NCBI RefSeq assembly: GCF_001894785.1
Contig: NZ_BCWW01000002.1
Span: 186,001 to 250,000, forward strand
Direction of reading: 5' to 3'
DNA length: 64,000 nucleotides
From: Rhodococcoides fascians NBRC 12155 = LMG 3623
GTDB taxonomy: Bacteria > Actinomycetota > Actinomycetes > Mycobacteriales > Mycobacteriaceae
Translations under genes and position numbers: made by a program
Notes under the pieces: generated by a model
What the model saw: the letters and a program-made list of their open reading frames with translations, nothing else
Told to the model about the DNA's origin: nothing
The model's database searches: none
Part shown: positions 15,630 through 23,831 of the stretch, piece by piece
Position numbering within the stretch: position 1 is the stretch's first letter
Layout of the letters: each line of letters begins with the position of its first letter

Positions 15630-16391
15630 ATGAGGATTGGCGTCGTTGTCAGTGCGGTCGTTGCGGTTGTGGTGTCGTTTCTCGGCTCCGGCGCGTGGAT
15701 AGGGACGCCCATTGCCGAGGCGGTCGGCGGGGCGCTCAGTGCGACGTCGACGCTGGTGGCTCCCGCTGGTCCCGCGTTCTCGATCTGGTCGGTGATTTAC
15801 ACCGGTCTCGTCGTCTATGCCGTCTGGCAGTTCCTACCCGGTCGAACTGCCCGTCATGACGCCTTGCGGGCACCGGTCATCGCGTCGATGTTGCTCAATC
15901 CGGCGTGGATTCTCGCGATTCAGTTCGGGCAGGTGTGGCTCAGCGTGGTGGTCATCGTCGCGCTGTTGGCCGCTCTCGTGCGAGTCTTCGTACTCCTGCA
16001 ACAGCAGCGCCCGGAATCCGTGGTCGACGCGGTGATCACCGACGGCACGATGGGTCTCTATCTCGGGTGGGTGTGCGTGGCCACCATCGCGAACATCTCG
16101 GCGTGGCTGGTCGATCTCGGAGTCACCGGTGGCGCGACGGTCTGGGCGGTCGTTGTACTGGCCGTCGCAGCACTGGTCGGGGTGACTCTGGCGCGTTACT
16201 CGAACGGAGCGATCGCTCCGATGTTCGCCATCGTGTGGGGACTGGGATGGCTGGCACAGGGGCGCCTCGGCGGCGAGCTGACGAACGCCATGGTCGGATG
16301 GACGGCAGTATCTGCCGCAGTGATCGTCGCCGTCGTGACGGTGGGAATCAGGCTCCGATCACGGCGGTCGACGGTCCGTCAGGCGGCGTAG
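15630..16391 (+). CDS. TspO/MBR-related membrane protein
   Basis: A 253-aa integral membrane protein with about seven hydrophobic segments. The motif PAGPAFSIWSVIYTGLVVYAV corresponds to the Trp/Pro-rich region after the first helix of tryptophan-rich sensory proteins, and NPAWILAIQ also fits. Classical TspO has five helices and about 160 aa, so this belongs to the longer TspO-related group with no assigned role. Start ATG at 15630 is the first methionine of the hydrophobic frame. It converges on the FAD hydroxylase gene with a 13-base overlap. Confidence 0.72.
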   Translation: MRIGVVVSAVVAVVVSFLGSGAWIGTPIAEAVGGALSATSTLVAPAGPAFSIWSVIYTGLVVYAVWQFLPGRTARHDALRAPVIASMLLNPAWILAIQFGQVWLSVVVIVALLAALVRVFVLLQQQRPESVVDAVITDGTMGLYLGWVCVATIANISAWLVDLGVTGGATVWAVVVLAVAALVGVTLARYSNGAIAPMFAIVWGLGWLAQGRLGGELTNAMVGWTAVSAAVIVAVVTVGIRLRSRRSTVRQAA

Positions 16392-18148
16392 TACTTCCTC
16401 CAGTGCGTTTCGAGGAAGTCGGACAGCGAACTCCCCGAATCGTTGGTACGCCAGGCGACGTGACCGTCGGGTCGGACGAGTACTGCTCCGGACTCACCTA
16501 CCTCGTACAGCGATATCAGTTCGTTGCGATCGACGCCGACGGGTGCGTCCAGTACGACGAGCGACATACCCGGGCGTACATCACGCATACCAGCAATCAA
16601 CGGTTCCCACGCAGAACCGTCGAAGGTGAACAGCGTCAACATGTTCGGGTCCAGCACGTCGTGCGGCGAGACGAGTTGCCCGTCGACCGAGACGAGCGCG
16701 TGAGGCAATCGCGCACCGGGGTACGTGGTGGGCACGTAATCGACAACATCTTCCACGGGCTTCGTCGACGCGTCTTGGGCGATCAGTGGACTGTCGTAGA
16801 GGAAGCCGAATTGCAGGCCGGTGGAGACGAAATGCTCCAACTGCAGTGGAATCGCGGCTGCGATTTCGGCGCGCAGTTCCGCCGACCCGGGGGCATCCGG
16901 GCGCAGGCTTCGTGATCGGCTCATCTGCTTGCGGGTTGCTGCAGCCGCGATGGGCGCGATCAGTCGGCCCGGAAGTTTGTTCAGTGGTGCCCGCCCCATG
17001 GCCTGAGTTGCCTTGGCCAGCATGGCGTTGGTGATCCCGATCCGCTTGCCGATGTCGTCCATGCGGAAGTGGTTGGCCACGCTCTGTTCGGCGAACTTCT
17101 CCACCACCGGGCGGCGCTCGGTGTCGTAGGTGTCCAGCAGCTCCGGGCCTGCCGCACCGGAGAGCACGGCATCGAGCTTCCACGCGAGGTTGTGGGCATC
17201 CTGCACTCCGGAATTGAGCCCGAAGCCGCCGGTATGCGGAAAGCGGTGAGCGGCATCGCCCAGCAACAGGAGCCGATCGTGGCGGAAGGTGTCGGCCGTC
17301 TGAGACGTCATCACCCACGTGCCCGTCGACTCAAGCGTGAAGTCGTTCGTACCCAACGCCTTCGGTAGCGTCTTCTCCCAGAATCGGCGGCCATTCCTGG
17401 CGATCTCCTGCGCTGGGTGCAGATAGGCCGTCATCAGGATGTAGCGGTGATACGCGTGCGAGATGAGCACTCCGCACAGGTCCGGGGTGTAGATCCAACT
17501 CAACAGCGGACGCGCGTCGTCAGGAAACAGTGTGTTCGACGTGAAGAACGCACTGCCCATGTTGGCGAGTACCGGTCCGGTCAGCGATATCCCGGCTGCG
17601 TCGCGGGTCGCGCTGTTGGCACCGTCGCAAGCGAGGACGTACGGCGCACGTACTTCGGCGGCGTCACCAGTGAGGCTGCGGAAGGCGACGCGCGCGTCAC
17701 CGGAGTTCGATTCGACCGATTCGACGGAGACTCCGCGGCGAAATTCGATCAGCGGTTCGGCGTCCACGGCGTCCCACAGCACGGGCATCAGAATGTGCTG
17801 GCCGATGTGCGACACCATGTACGGGCTCTGGCTTTCCACGATGGCTTTGCGTTCGGGATCGGACAGCAGATCGATCGACCCGATGGCGTCACCGGCCAGG
17901 TCGCCGTACCAGCTGATCAGATTCACCTGTTCGTGCGGAGGCGACATCGCCGCTATCGACTTGGCCAGTTCGGGGCTGTACTCGTTCCAGATCTCCAGTG
18001 TCCGAGCATTGATCACGTGAGCCGCCGGATGGAACAGTGGACTGGTTCGACGCTCGAGCATTACCGTTCGAATACCCCTGCGCGCCAGCAGAAGCGCTGC
18101 AGTGGTACCCGCCGGGCCGGCACCGATGATGACGACGGGAGTGCTCAT
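16379..18148 (-). CDS. FAD-dependent aromatic hydroxylase (PheA/TfdB/MhpA-like)
   Basis: A 589-aa single-component flavin monooxygenase. The N-terminal Rossmann motif is VIIGAGPAG, the FAD ribityl motif GDAAHRFPHTGGFGLNSG lies mid-protein, and the last 170 residues form the thioredoxin-like C-terminal domain usual in phenol hydroxylase-type enzymes. It should add an ortho hydroxyl to a phenolic ring using NAD(P)H and O2. Its start overlaps the stop of the FAH gene (ATGA). With the upstream extradiol dioxygenase and FAH hydrolase it makes a hydroxylation, ring opening and hydrolysis set; the substrate is not identifiable from sequence. Confidence 0.9.
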   Translation of the reverse strand: MSTPVVIIGAGPAGTTAALLLARRGIRTVMLERRTSPLFHPAAHVINARTLEIWNEYSPELAKSIAAMSPPHEQVNLISWYGDLAGDAIGSIDLLSDPERKAIVESQSPYMVSHIGQHILMPVLWDAVDAEPLIEFRRGVSVESVESNSGDARVAFRSLTGDAAEVRAPYVLACDGANSATRDAAGISLTGPVLANMGSAFFTSNTLFPDDARPLLSWIYTPDLCGVLISHAYHRYILMTAYLHPAQEIARNGRRFWEKTLPKALGTNDFTLESTGTWVMTSQTADTFRHDRLLLLGDAAHRFPHTGGFGLNSGVQDAHNLAWKLDAVLSGAAGPELLDTYDTERRPVVEKFAEQSVANHFRMDDIGKRIGITNAMLAKATQAMGRAPLNKLPGRLIAPIAAAATRKQMSRSRSLRPDAPGSAELRAEIAAAIPLQLEHFVSTGLQFGFLYDSPLIAQDASTKPVEDVVDYVPTTYPGARLPHALVSVDGQLVSPHDVLDPNMLTLFTFDGSAWEPLIAGMRDVRPGMSLVVLDAPVGVDRNELISLYEVGESGAVLVRPDGHVAWRTNDSGSSLSDFLETHWRKYYAA

Positions 18149-19071
18149 CGGACGACGGTTTCCTGGGTCCCCAGGTCGATCGACCCGTCCGGAGTGCGAA
18201 TGGTGGCAGTGACGACGTCGTCGACCGAAAGGTACTTCGGGTTCTTGGCTTGGCGTGCGAAGAAGAACTTCCACTTCAGCGCAGGCGGGATGAGTTCACC
18301 GATCTTCTGGATCGCTTTGGGCGGCGCGGAGATTGCCGTGCCGATCGGAGTTCCGGTCAACAGGACGTCGCCTGCGGTCATGTTCTGAAAACGGGCCAGT
18401 CTGGTGAAGGCCTCGGCGGGCGGCGTGATGAGGTCGTCGCCGACGGTCTGGTCCTGACGGATCTCCCCGTTGACCGCCAGTGTCATGCGTAGCTCTGGCA
18501 GTCGTCGCAGCTCGTCGTTGTCGAGCAGCACCAGCCGAGGGCCGAGTGGAGTGAAGGTGGGATACGACTTGCTCTCGTACACCTGCACTTTCGTCAACTG
18601 GATCTCCCGAGCCGACACATCGTTGGCCACGACGAAGCCGGCCACGTAGGACGCGAGGTTGTCGTCGGTGACGGTTGTCCCGATGGGGATATCGGCACCG
18701 ACCACCACGCCCAGCTCGATCTCGTAGTCGAGCAGGGCTACCTCCGGCGGTTGCCGAATGTGATCGTTCGGGCCGCTGATCGACGCGGACGACTTACGAA
18801 AGAACGTCGGCTGCAGGGTCTTCGGGTCCGAGCCGGCGTCGATCGCATGGGATCGGTAATTGAGCAACTGCGCCACCACTCGGCACGGTGCGGTGATAGG
18901 TGAGAGGAGTTCGAGCTCGGCGACATTCGTGCCTGTCCCCGATGCGGCGTCGATGGCCGACCGGTCGGCCAGTAGCTGATGGGTGGTCTGCGCAGTGGTG
19001 TCGATCCTGACGGCCTGGTCGCCGTCGAGACGCCACCAGCCGTCCGTGGTTCGAATGATGTTGATGGGCAT
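18145..19071 (-). CDS. Fumarylacetoacetate hydrolase-family protein
   Basis: A 308-aa FAH-fold enzyme. The metal-binding acidic residues are in LLDYEIELGVVVG, and the segments VVANDVSAREIQL and AGDVLLTGTPIGT are family signatures. Members include acylpyruvases, 2-hydroxypentadienoate hydratases and 4-oxalocrotonate decarboxylases, all acting on products of extradiol ring cleavage. It sits between the dioxygenase and the hydroxylase of one operon and probably processes the ring-opened product. An N-terminal extension of about 70 residues before the catalytic domain fits the longer FAH class. Confidence 0.9.
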   Translation of the reverse strand: MPINIIRTTDGWWRLDGDQAVRIDTTAQTTHQLLADRSAIDAASGTGTNVAELELLSPITAPCRVVAQLLNYRSHAIDAGSDPKTLQPTFFRKSSASISGPNDHIRQPPEVALLDYEIELGVVVGADIPIGTTVTDDNLASYVAGFVVANDVSAREIQLTKVQVYESKSYPTFTPLGPRLVLLDNDELRRLPELRMTLAVNGEIRQDQTVGDDLITPPAEAFTRLARFQNMTAGDVLLTGTPIGTAISAPPKAIQKIGELIPPALKWKFFFARQAKNPKYLSVDDVVTATIRTPDGSIDLGTQETVVR

Positions 19072-19097
19072 AGCTTTCGATCCCCCCTAGCAATCGG

Positions 19098-19733
19098 TCA
19101 CAGAGTTTTCGGTGTGATGGTCTTCTTGTTGGCGATCACCGGCCGGCCGGGCCTGGTTCCGGCCTCACGCTGCCGCAGTTCCTCGTGGGTCGCTCCGTTG
19201 CGGAGTCGGCTGAGGAGGTAGTCGGGGTCGATGTTGACGCCGATGGGATTGCGCGCGAATTCCTCGGTGAAGAAGAAGGCCGCAGTGTGGTCGGAATCGA
19301 AGTTCTCCACTTGGAACTCGAGCCGAATACCGTCCGGGTCCTCGTAGTACAGCGAGATCGTCGGCCCGTGGTTGATGGACCACACCGGAAGGATGCCCTG
19401 GCGCTTGAGCCGCACGTAGTTCTCCAGCAGTCGTTCCAGCGATCGGAACGTCAGGGCGATGTGATCGATGCCGTAGGCCTTGCGCCGCAGCTTGGCGAAG
19501 GGGAACAGGAACTTCACCGGCTTGGGCACGGCGATGATCGCGAGTCGATGCGACTCGTCGTCCCAGGTCAAGAACGTGATCTCGTCGTCCTGGTAGGCGA
19601 TCTCGGCCCCGAACACCGTGCCGTACCAGCGCACCATCTCCTCGGTTCGCGCAGATTTGACGACCCAATGCGCGATGTAGTCGGGCGCGACCCGTTGCGT
19701 CTCGATCGTCGGTGCATCGTGCGTTGCGCTCAT
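19098..19733 (-). CDS. VOC-family extradiol ring-cleavage dioxygenase
   Basis: A 211-aa vicinal-oxygen-chelate protein. The likely Fe(II) ligands of a type I extradiol dioxygenase can be read in YIAHWVV (His), GIDHIALTF (His) and IRLEFQVE (Glu). With one pair of beta-alpha-beta modules it resembles the smaller single-domain enzymes, not the 300-residue BphC type. It should open a catechol meta to its hydroxyls. ATG 19733 has AAAGGT upstream; an in-frame start at 19796 would begin inside a regulatory palindrome. First gene of the three-gene operon. Confidence 0.83.
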   Translation of the reverse strand: MSATHDAPTIETQRVAPDYIAHWVVKSARTEEMVRWYGTVFGAEIAYQDDEITFLTWDDESHRLAIIAVPKPVKFLFPFAKLRRKAYGIDHIALTFRSLERLLENYVRLKRQGILPVWSINHGPTISLYYEDPDGIRLEFQVENFDSDHTAAFFFTEEFARNPIGVNIDPDYLLSRLRNGATHEELRQREAGTRPGRPVIANKKTITPKTL

Positions 19734-19781
19734 GAATCGACCTTTCGTCGCGATCGGAGTGTGATCCAGATTAAGTGCAGT

Positions 19782-19796
19782 TTGACTGTCAGTCAA
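19782..19796. promoter_or_regulatory. Palindromic operator (TTGACTG-T-CAGTCAA)
   Basis: Perfect 15-base palindrome, 48 bases before the ring-cleavage operon. Its size fits a TetR-family site. A second, similar dyad is centred 21 bases away, two helical turns. Confidence 0.75.
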
Positions 19797-19799
19797 TAA

Positions 19800-19820
19800 T
19801 TTGACTGATGGTCAGTCGAA
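19800..19820. promoter_or_regulatory. Second palindromic operator (TTTGACTGA-TGG-TCAGTCGAA)
   Basis: Arms TTTGACTGA and TCAGTCGAA around TGG pair at 8 of 9 positions. Spacing and sequence match the first dyad, so both are probably bound by one regulator on the same helix face. Confidence 0.7.
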
Positions 19821-19854
19821 AATCCGGAATGGGTGCGGTGCCGAGCGTGTCGTT

Positions 19855-19878
19855 GTAACAGAGCATTTGCTCTGTTAC
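19855..19878. promoter_or_regulatory. Distinct 24-base palindrome before the TetR gene
   Basis: Perfect arms GTAACAGAGCA (19855-19865) and TGCTCTGTTAC (19868-19878) around TT. It ends nine bases before the TetR start and is unrelated to the TTGACTG sites, suggesting autoregulation by the adjacent gene product. Confidence 0.78.
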
Positions 19879-19887
19879 GGTCACGTC

Positions 19888-20511
19888 ATGCCCCGCCCAC
19901 GCGTGCACGATCTCGATCACCTACTGGATGTGGCCGAGGCGTTGGCCGTCGAGTCGGGCCCGGCCGCGGTCACCATTCGCGCGTTGTCTGAGCTGACCTC
20001 GGTGTCCAACGGGGCGATCTACCACGCGTTCGGGTCGCGGGCCGGACTCCTCGGCCGAGTGTGGTTGCGCGGCGCGCAGCGCATGCTCACCGTGCAGCGA
20101 GGGTCCGTGGACGACGCATTGGCGACGGGCACCGCGGTGGACGCAATAGTGGCTGCTGCGGATGCGCCGGCGCGCTTTCTACTCGATCATCCGACGGCCG
20201 GGCAGTTTCTCATGATTGTGTCGCGTCGAGAGTTGTTGGGCTCGAACGATATTCCGGACGCGCTTGCCGACGACCTTCGTATGCTCGATTCGACGCTCGT
20301 CGAGTTGTTCGTGCGGTTGTCGACCGAGATGTGGAACCGAGCGGATCGCACGGCCGTAGCCGTGATCAAGGATTGCACCGTCGAGCTCCCTGCCGCGTTG
20401 CTCCTGCGGGGTCGCCGTGCGCCAGACGCATCGGTGCGCGAACGACTCGCTGCCGCCGTGCGCGGCGTCCTCACTCTTCCTCCGCCCCCTCCACCGCCGA
20501 AGTCTTCATAG
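19888..20511 (+). CDS. TetR-family regulator
   Basis: A 207-aa regulator. The N-terminal HTH reads VTIRALSELTSVSNGAIYHAFGSR and is followed by a helical ligand-binding domain; the C-terminus is a proline run (LPPPPPPPK). The ATG at 19888 directly follows a 24-base palindrome, which is probably its own operator; no good Shine-Dalgarno is seen, so translation may be leaderless or weak. It is divergent from the ring-cleavage operon and lies 28 bases before the enoyl-CoA hydratase gene, with which it may be cotranscribed. Confidence 0.87.
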   Translation: MPRPRVHDLDHLLDVAEALAVESGPAAVTIRALSELTSVSNGAIYHAFGSRAGLLGRVWLRGAQRMLTVQRGSVDDALATGTAVDAIVAAADAPARFLLDHPTAGQFLMIVSRRELLGSNDIPDALADDLRMLDSTLVELFVRLSTEMWNRADRTAVAVIKDCTVELPAALLLRGRRAPDASVRERLAAAVRGVLTLPPPPPPPKSS

Positions 20512-20539
20512 CCTCGGCACCCTCGAAAGGTAGCTCACG

Positions 20540-21199
20540 ATGACTCCTACGCTAGAAATTCGCAGTGACATAGCGATTTTGACGCTCGGCTCGGACGAGA
20601 ATCGATTCTCACCGGACTGGCTCGATGCGGTCGACGCCCACTTGGACCAGATAGAGCGGTCGGCGCGCGGGCTGATCACGGTAGGAGCGGGCAAGTTCTA
20701 CTCCAACGGACTGGACCTCGACTGGCTGATGGCCCATGGTGATCGCGCCGATTGGTACGTCGATCGAGTGCAGACGCTGTTCGCCCGAATACTCACGTTT
20801 TCGATACCCACCGCCGCGGCGGTCAACGGGCACAGTTTCGGTGCCGGAGCGATGTTCGCCATTGCCCATGACTACCGCTTCATGCGCGAGGATCGTGGCT
20901 ACTACTGCTTTCCGGAAGCGGATATCAACATCCCTTTCACTCCCGGCATGTCCGCTCTGATTCAGGCGAAGCTCTCTCCGCAGACGGCCATGGTCGCAAT
21001 GACCACGGGACATCGGTACGGGAGCGCGGAGGCCCTCACTGCAGGTCTCGTCGACGGCGTAGCGGCCGAGGACTCGGTGATCGATGCTGCGCTGGAGCGG
21101 CTCTCGGCAATTGCCGGTAAGGACAAAGCCACCATCGGAGCCATCAAGACGACCATGTTCGCGTCGGTCACCGCTGCGCTGCGTCACGGCCGACAGTGA
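20540..21199 (+). CDS. Enoyl-CoA hydratase/isomerase-family protein
   Basis: A 219-aa crotonase-fold protein. The oxyanion-hole segments can be seen in KFYSNGLDLDWL and AVNGHSFGAGAMFAIAHDYR. The second segment has HSFGAG where hydratases carry a catalytic Glu region, and YCFPEADINIPFTPG carries PEADI in place of the usual PE-x-x-x-G, so it resembles Delta3,Delta2-enoyl-CoA isomerases (ECI/PEC type). Probably acts in beta-oxidation of an acyl-CoA. It follows the TetR gene closely and converges on the next TetR with a 32-base overlap. Confidence 0.85.
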   Translation: MTPTLEIRSDIAILTLGSDENRFSPDWLDAVDAHLDQIERSARGLITVGAGKFYSNGLDLDWLMAHGDRADWYVDRVQTLFARILTFSIPTAAAVNGHSFGAGAMFAIAHDYRFMREDRGYYCFPEADINIPFTPGMSALIQAKLSPQTAMVAMTTGHRYGSAEALTAGLVDGVAAEDSVIDAALERLSAIAGKDKATIGAIKTTMFASVTAALRHGRQ

Positions 21200-21938
21200 C
21201 GTCGTAGTCGGTCGCGTCGCGCCGCGCAGGCGGGATCAGAAGGTGAATACGGCCGACGAGGGTCAGAGCCGTGTCGGCGTCGGCACCGTCGAACACCGCT
21301 GTGTGGATGCCGCGCATGGCACCCGTGAGCAGTCGGGCTGAGGCAGGGAGGTCTGTGGCACTGTCGATCTGCCCTGCTTCGGCAGCGGCGCGGAGTAGTT
21401 CGGTGATGGCATCGACGAAGCTGTCGTGCCAACGCTCGGCTGTGCCTTCGGATTTGGGGACTCCGAGATTGCGGAACAGCACGTGCGTGCGCGGTGTCTC
21501 GTAGATGCTCTCGGCAGCTATTCGCAGAAATGTCTGCAGCTGCTCGAGTGGGGTGCTCGGCCAGCCGGCGTCCGCAGACCGTTCACGGATGCGTTCGATC
21601 AGAACGGTGGCGGCGTCGTCGACGGCGGCGTGAAAGAGTTGGCGTTTGTTGGGGAAGTGGTGGAAGGCCGTTCGGGGTGCCAGACCGCATTGCGCAGCGA
21701 CACTTTCGATCGTGATGTCTGCGTAGTCGGCGTGCCGAAGCAGCTCCTGGGTGGCCTCGATGAGGCGTGTCGGTGCGGGCCCGGGTTCGTCAGTGGTGGA
21801 CGACCCGGCCCAGCGGTACAGCGTGGTGGTGTGGATGCCCAAGTCCGTGGCTACGGCTGTCGGGCTTTCGGAACCCCCGAATGCCCGTGCCACCGCCTCT
21901 CGGCGATCGGCGAGTGTGAATCTCGAGACCCTGGCCAT
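21168..21938 (-). CDS. TetR-family regulator with an extra N-terminal HTH
   Basis: A 256-aa protein. Residues 57-101 form a normal TetR HTH (ITIESVAAQCGLAPRTAFHHFP) followed by an acyl-binding-size helical domain. In front, residues 6-43 form a second HTH like that of transposase or Psq-type proteins (RFTLADRREAVARAF ... VATDLGIHTTTLYRW). Two DNA-binding motifs in one TetR protein are unusual. It is the last gene of the NmrA-SDR operon, twelve bases after the SDR gene, and probably regulates it. Whether the first HTH binds DNA is untested. Confidence 0.85.
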   Translation of the reverse strand: MARVSRFTLADRREAVARAFGGSESPTAVATDLGIHTTTLYRWAGSSTTDEPGPAPTRLIEATQELLRHADYADITIESVAAQCGLAPRTAFHHFPNKRQLFHAAVDDAATVLIERIRERSADAGWPSTPLEQLQTFLRIAAESIYETPRTHVLFRNLGVPKSEGTAERWHDSFVDAITELLRAAAEAGQIDSATDLPASARLLTGAMRGIHTAVFDGADADTALTLVGRIHLLIPPARRDATDYDVTVGRDAAQR

Positions 21939-21950
21939 GATCGTGACAGT

Positions 21951-22736
21951 CTAGTGCAGCATTCGTGCGAGGGCCGGGAGTAAAACTCGTGCGGGGACGA
22001 TACCCGCCATCGCCGCCTGCAGAGCATTGCGGCGACCCGAAATGACATGTGGCCGTGACCGTTTGGCGTCGAGTTCCTTCATGGCGGTGGCGACGACGTC
22101 GGCCGGTGTCTGGTAGGTACCGGTGGCTGTGGCCGAATCGCCTATGACGTCGAAGAATTCGGTGTGGGTGGGGCCGGGGTTGAGTGCGAACACTCTGACT
22201 CCGTGTTGCGCTGCTTCGTACCACAGCGACTGGCTGAAGCTCAGCACGAAGGCTTTGGCGGCCGCATACACGGCAAGAGTCGGGACAGGTTGGAATGCCG
22301 TCGTGCTGGCCACATTGACGATGGTGCCTGCTGTGCGGGCGATCATGTCCGGCAGGAACGCCGAGCAGATGTCCACGACCGCGCGGATGTCGACGGCGAC
22401 GAGCCGCTCGAAATCGTCGGCGTCGCCGTCGACGAACGGTCCCTGGACCGCAAATCCTGCGTTGTTGACGATGAGGTCGATGCGCTCGGGAACGATGGCG
22501 CGGAGCCGGCGACCACTGGCCTCCTCCGACAAGTCCCAGGGCACTGTTCGGCAGCGCACACCGTAGGTCGATTCGACCTCGTCCGCCAGCGCTGTCAGAC
22601 GATCTTCCCGTCGGGCGACGAGCACCAGATCGGAGCCGCGGGCGGCCAGCACGCGCGCGAACTCGGCGCCTATTCCGGAACTCGCGCCGGTGACCAGCGA
22701 GCGGCCTGGACTGTAGCGAAAAGCCCTGCGGCTCAT
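21951..22736 (-). CDS. Short-chain dehydrogenase/reductase
   Basis: A 261-aa classical SDR. The NAD(P)-binding motif is TGASSGIG, followed by VARRE, which suggests NADP preference; LIVNNAGFA is the NNAG motif. The catalytic residues are in NVASTTAFQPVPTLAVYAAAKAF (Ser, Tyr, Lys). The start overlaps the stop of the NmrA-like gene (ATGA). The C-terminus is extended and hydrophobic (AAMAGIVPARVLLPALARM), as in membrane-associated DltE/YqjQ-like SDRs. Substrate unknown. Confidence 0.9.
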   Translation of the reverse strand: MSRRAFRYSPGRSLVTGASSGIGAEFARVLAARGSDLVLVARREDRLTALADEVESTYGVRCRTVPWDLSEEASGRRLRAIVPERIDLIVNNAGFAVQGPFVDGDADDFERLVAVDIRAVVDICSAFLPDMIARTAGTIVNVASTTAFQPVPTLAVYAAAKAFVLSFSQSLWYEAAQHGVRVFALNPGPTHTEFFDVIGDSATATGTYQTPADVVATAMKELDAKRSRPHVISGRRNALQAAMAGIVPARVLLPALARMLH

Positions 22737-23713
22737 CGTTCCGTGCGTCCGAGTTCAGCGGCCGAGCGCCGGGCGAACTGTTCGTACGAGGTGGGTGTGC
22801 GTCCGAGCAGAGTCGGAAGAACCGTCAGGTCACCTGCGGGTAGGCCATGGCCGTCGTAGTGGGTCATCATCGTGCGGTACGCCTGACGTGCATCTTCCGG
22901 CCAGTTCTTCATATCGCGGGGATTCGACGCGGCCTGCGCGCCGCGAACGATATGTCCGAGCGAACGCAGCTTCGTCGATCGCACGGCGTGACCGATGACG
23001 GCAGGAAGTGCAGGCACCACATCGAGGGTATTCGTCAGCGACGAGGGCGGGATTCGGATGGCGGTCACCGGATGCCCCAGCACGCGTGACCAGATCTCGG
23101 CCATCTGGTGTCGGGTGAGTTCGACCGCGGACAGGTCGTAGGTGCGGCCGGTGTGCGGCGACGGGTCGATCAGTACGTTCGCCGCGGCCTCGGCGACGTC
23201 GGCGAGATCGACGACACCCATCACACTGTCCGGCGACACCGGGTACGGCATGACGCCCGCCTGCAGGAACTCCCACACTTCCAGGTAGTTCTGCATGTAG
23301 TGCGACGGCCTGAGCACCGTGGTGGGGATCCCGCTGTTTCGGAGCAGACCCTCGGCGATGTCCTTCTGGTGATGGTGTGTCAGCTGATGCAGGTCCGGAT
23401 GGATGACCGAGTGAAACACGATGTGCTGCAATCCACTTGCCGGAGTCGTCGCGATCAGGTGCTCGATGATCGGTCTTTCGTCGATGACCTGGGTCGGTGC
23501 CGCGTGATAGAGCACGTCGGCTCCGGCCAGAGCTCTGTCGAGCGTGTCGGGCGACCGCAGATCGCCCACGACGACCTCGGCTGCCCCGTCTCGACGGGTG
23601 GTCGCAGCCTGACTGTCGTTCTTCACGACAGCGCGGACGGGCATCTTCTGCGCGGTCAGCTGCCGGACGAGCAACCGTCCGATCCCGCCTGCGGCACTGG
23701 TCACTGTGATCAT
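22733..23713 (-). CDS. NmrA-like NAD(P)-binding protein
   Basis: A 326-aa atypical SDR. The N-terminal motif is TSAAGGIGRLLVRQL and the strand VLYHAAPTQ replaces the classical NNAG. It lacks the YxxxK pair, so it may be a redox sensor like NmrA or an atypical reductase. ATG 23713 has GGAGG upstream. First gene of a three-gene minus operon (NmrA-like, SDR, double-HTH TetR), divergent from another TetR at 23832. Confidence 0.85.
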   Translation of the reverse strand: MITVTSAAGGIGRLLVRQLTAQKMPVRAVVKNDSQAATTRRDGAAEVVVGDLRSPDTLDRALAGADVLYHAAPTQVIDERPIIEHLIATTPASGLQHIVFHSVIHPDLHQLTHHHQKDIAEGLLRNSGIPTTVLRPSHYMQNYLEVWEFLQAGVMPYPVSPDSVMGVVDLADVAEAAANVLIDPSPHTGRTYDLSAVELTRHQMAEIWSRVLGHPVTAIRIPPSSLTNTLDVVPALPAVIGHAVRSTKLRSLGHIVRGAQAASNPRDMKNWPEDARQAYRTMMTHYDGHGLPAGDLTVLPTLLGRTPTSYEQFARRSAAELGRTER

Positions 23714-23831
23714 CGGACCTCCTCGATGGTGAGCGCGGCAACTCCGGCTCGGTTGCATATATTGCAGATGAGCCGCAAATAACGCAAGAGGTCGACGCAA
23801 ATGCCGGCTCGATCTGCATTAGTCTCGGACG

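Noticed and set aside
23714-23831. Operator in the NmrA/TetR divergent gap
   Set aside because: Repeated GCAAAT and TGCA words are present, but no dyad is long enough to call.
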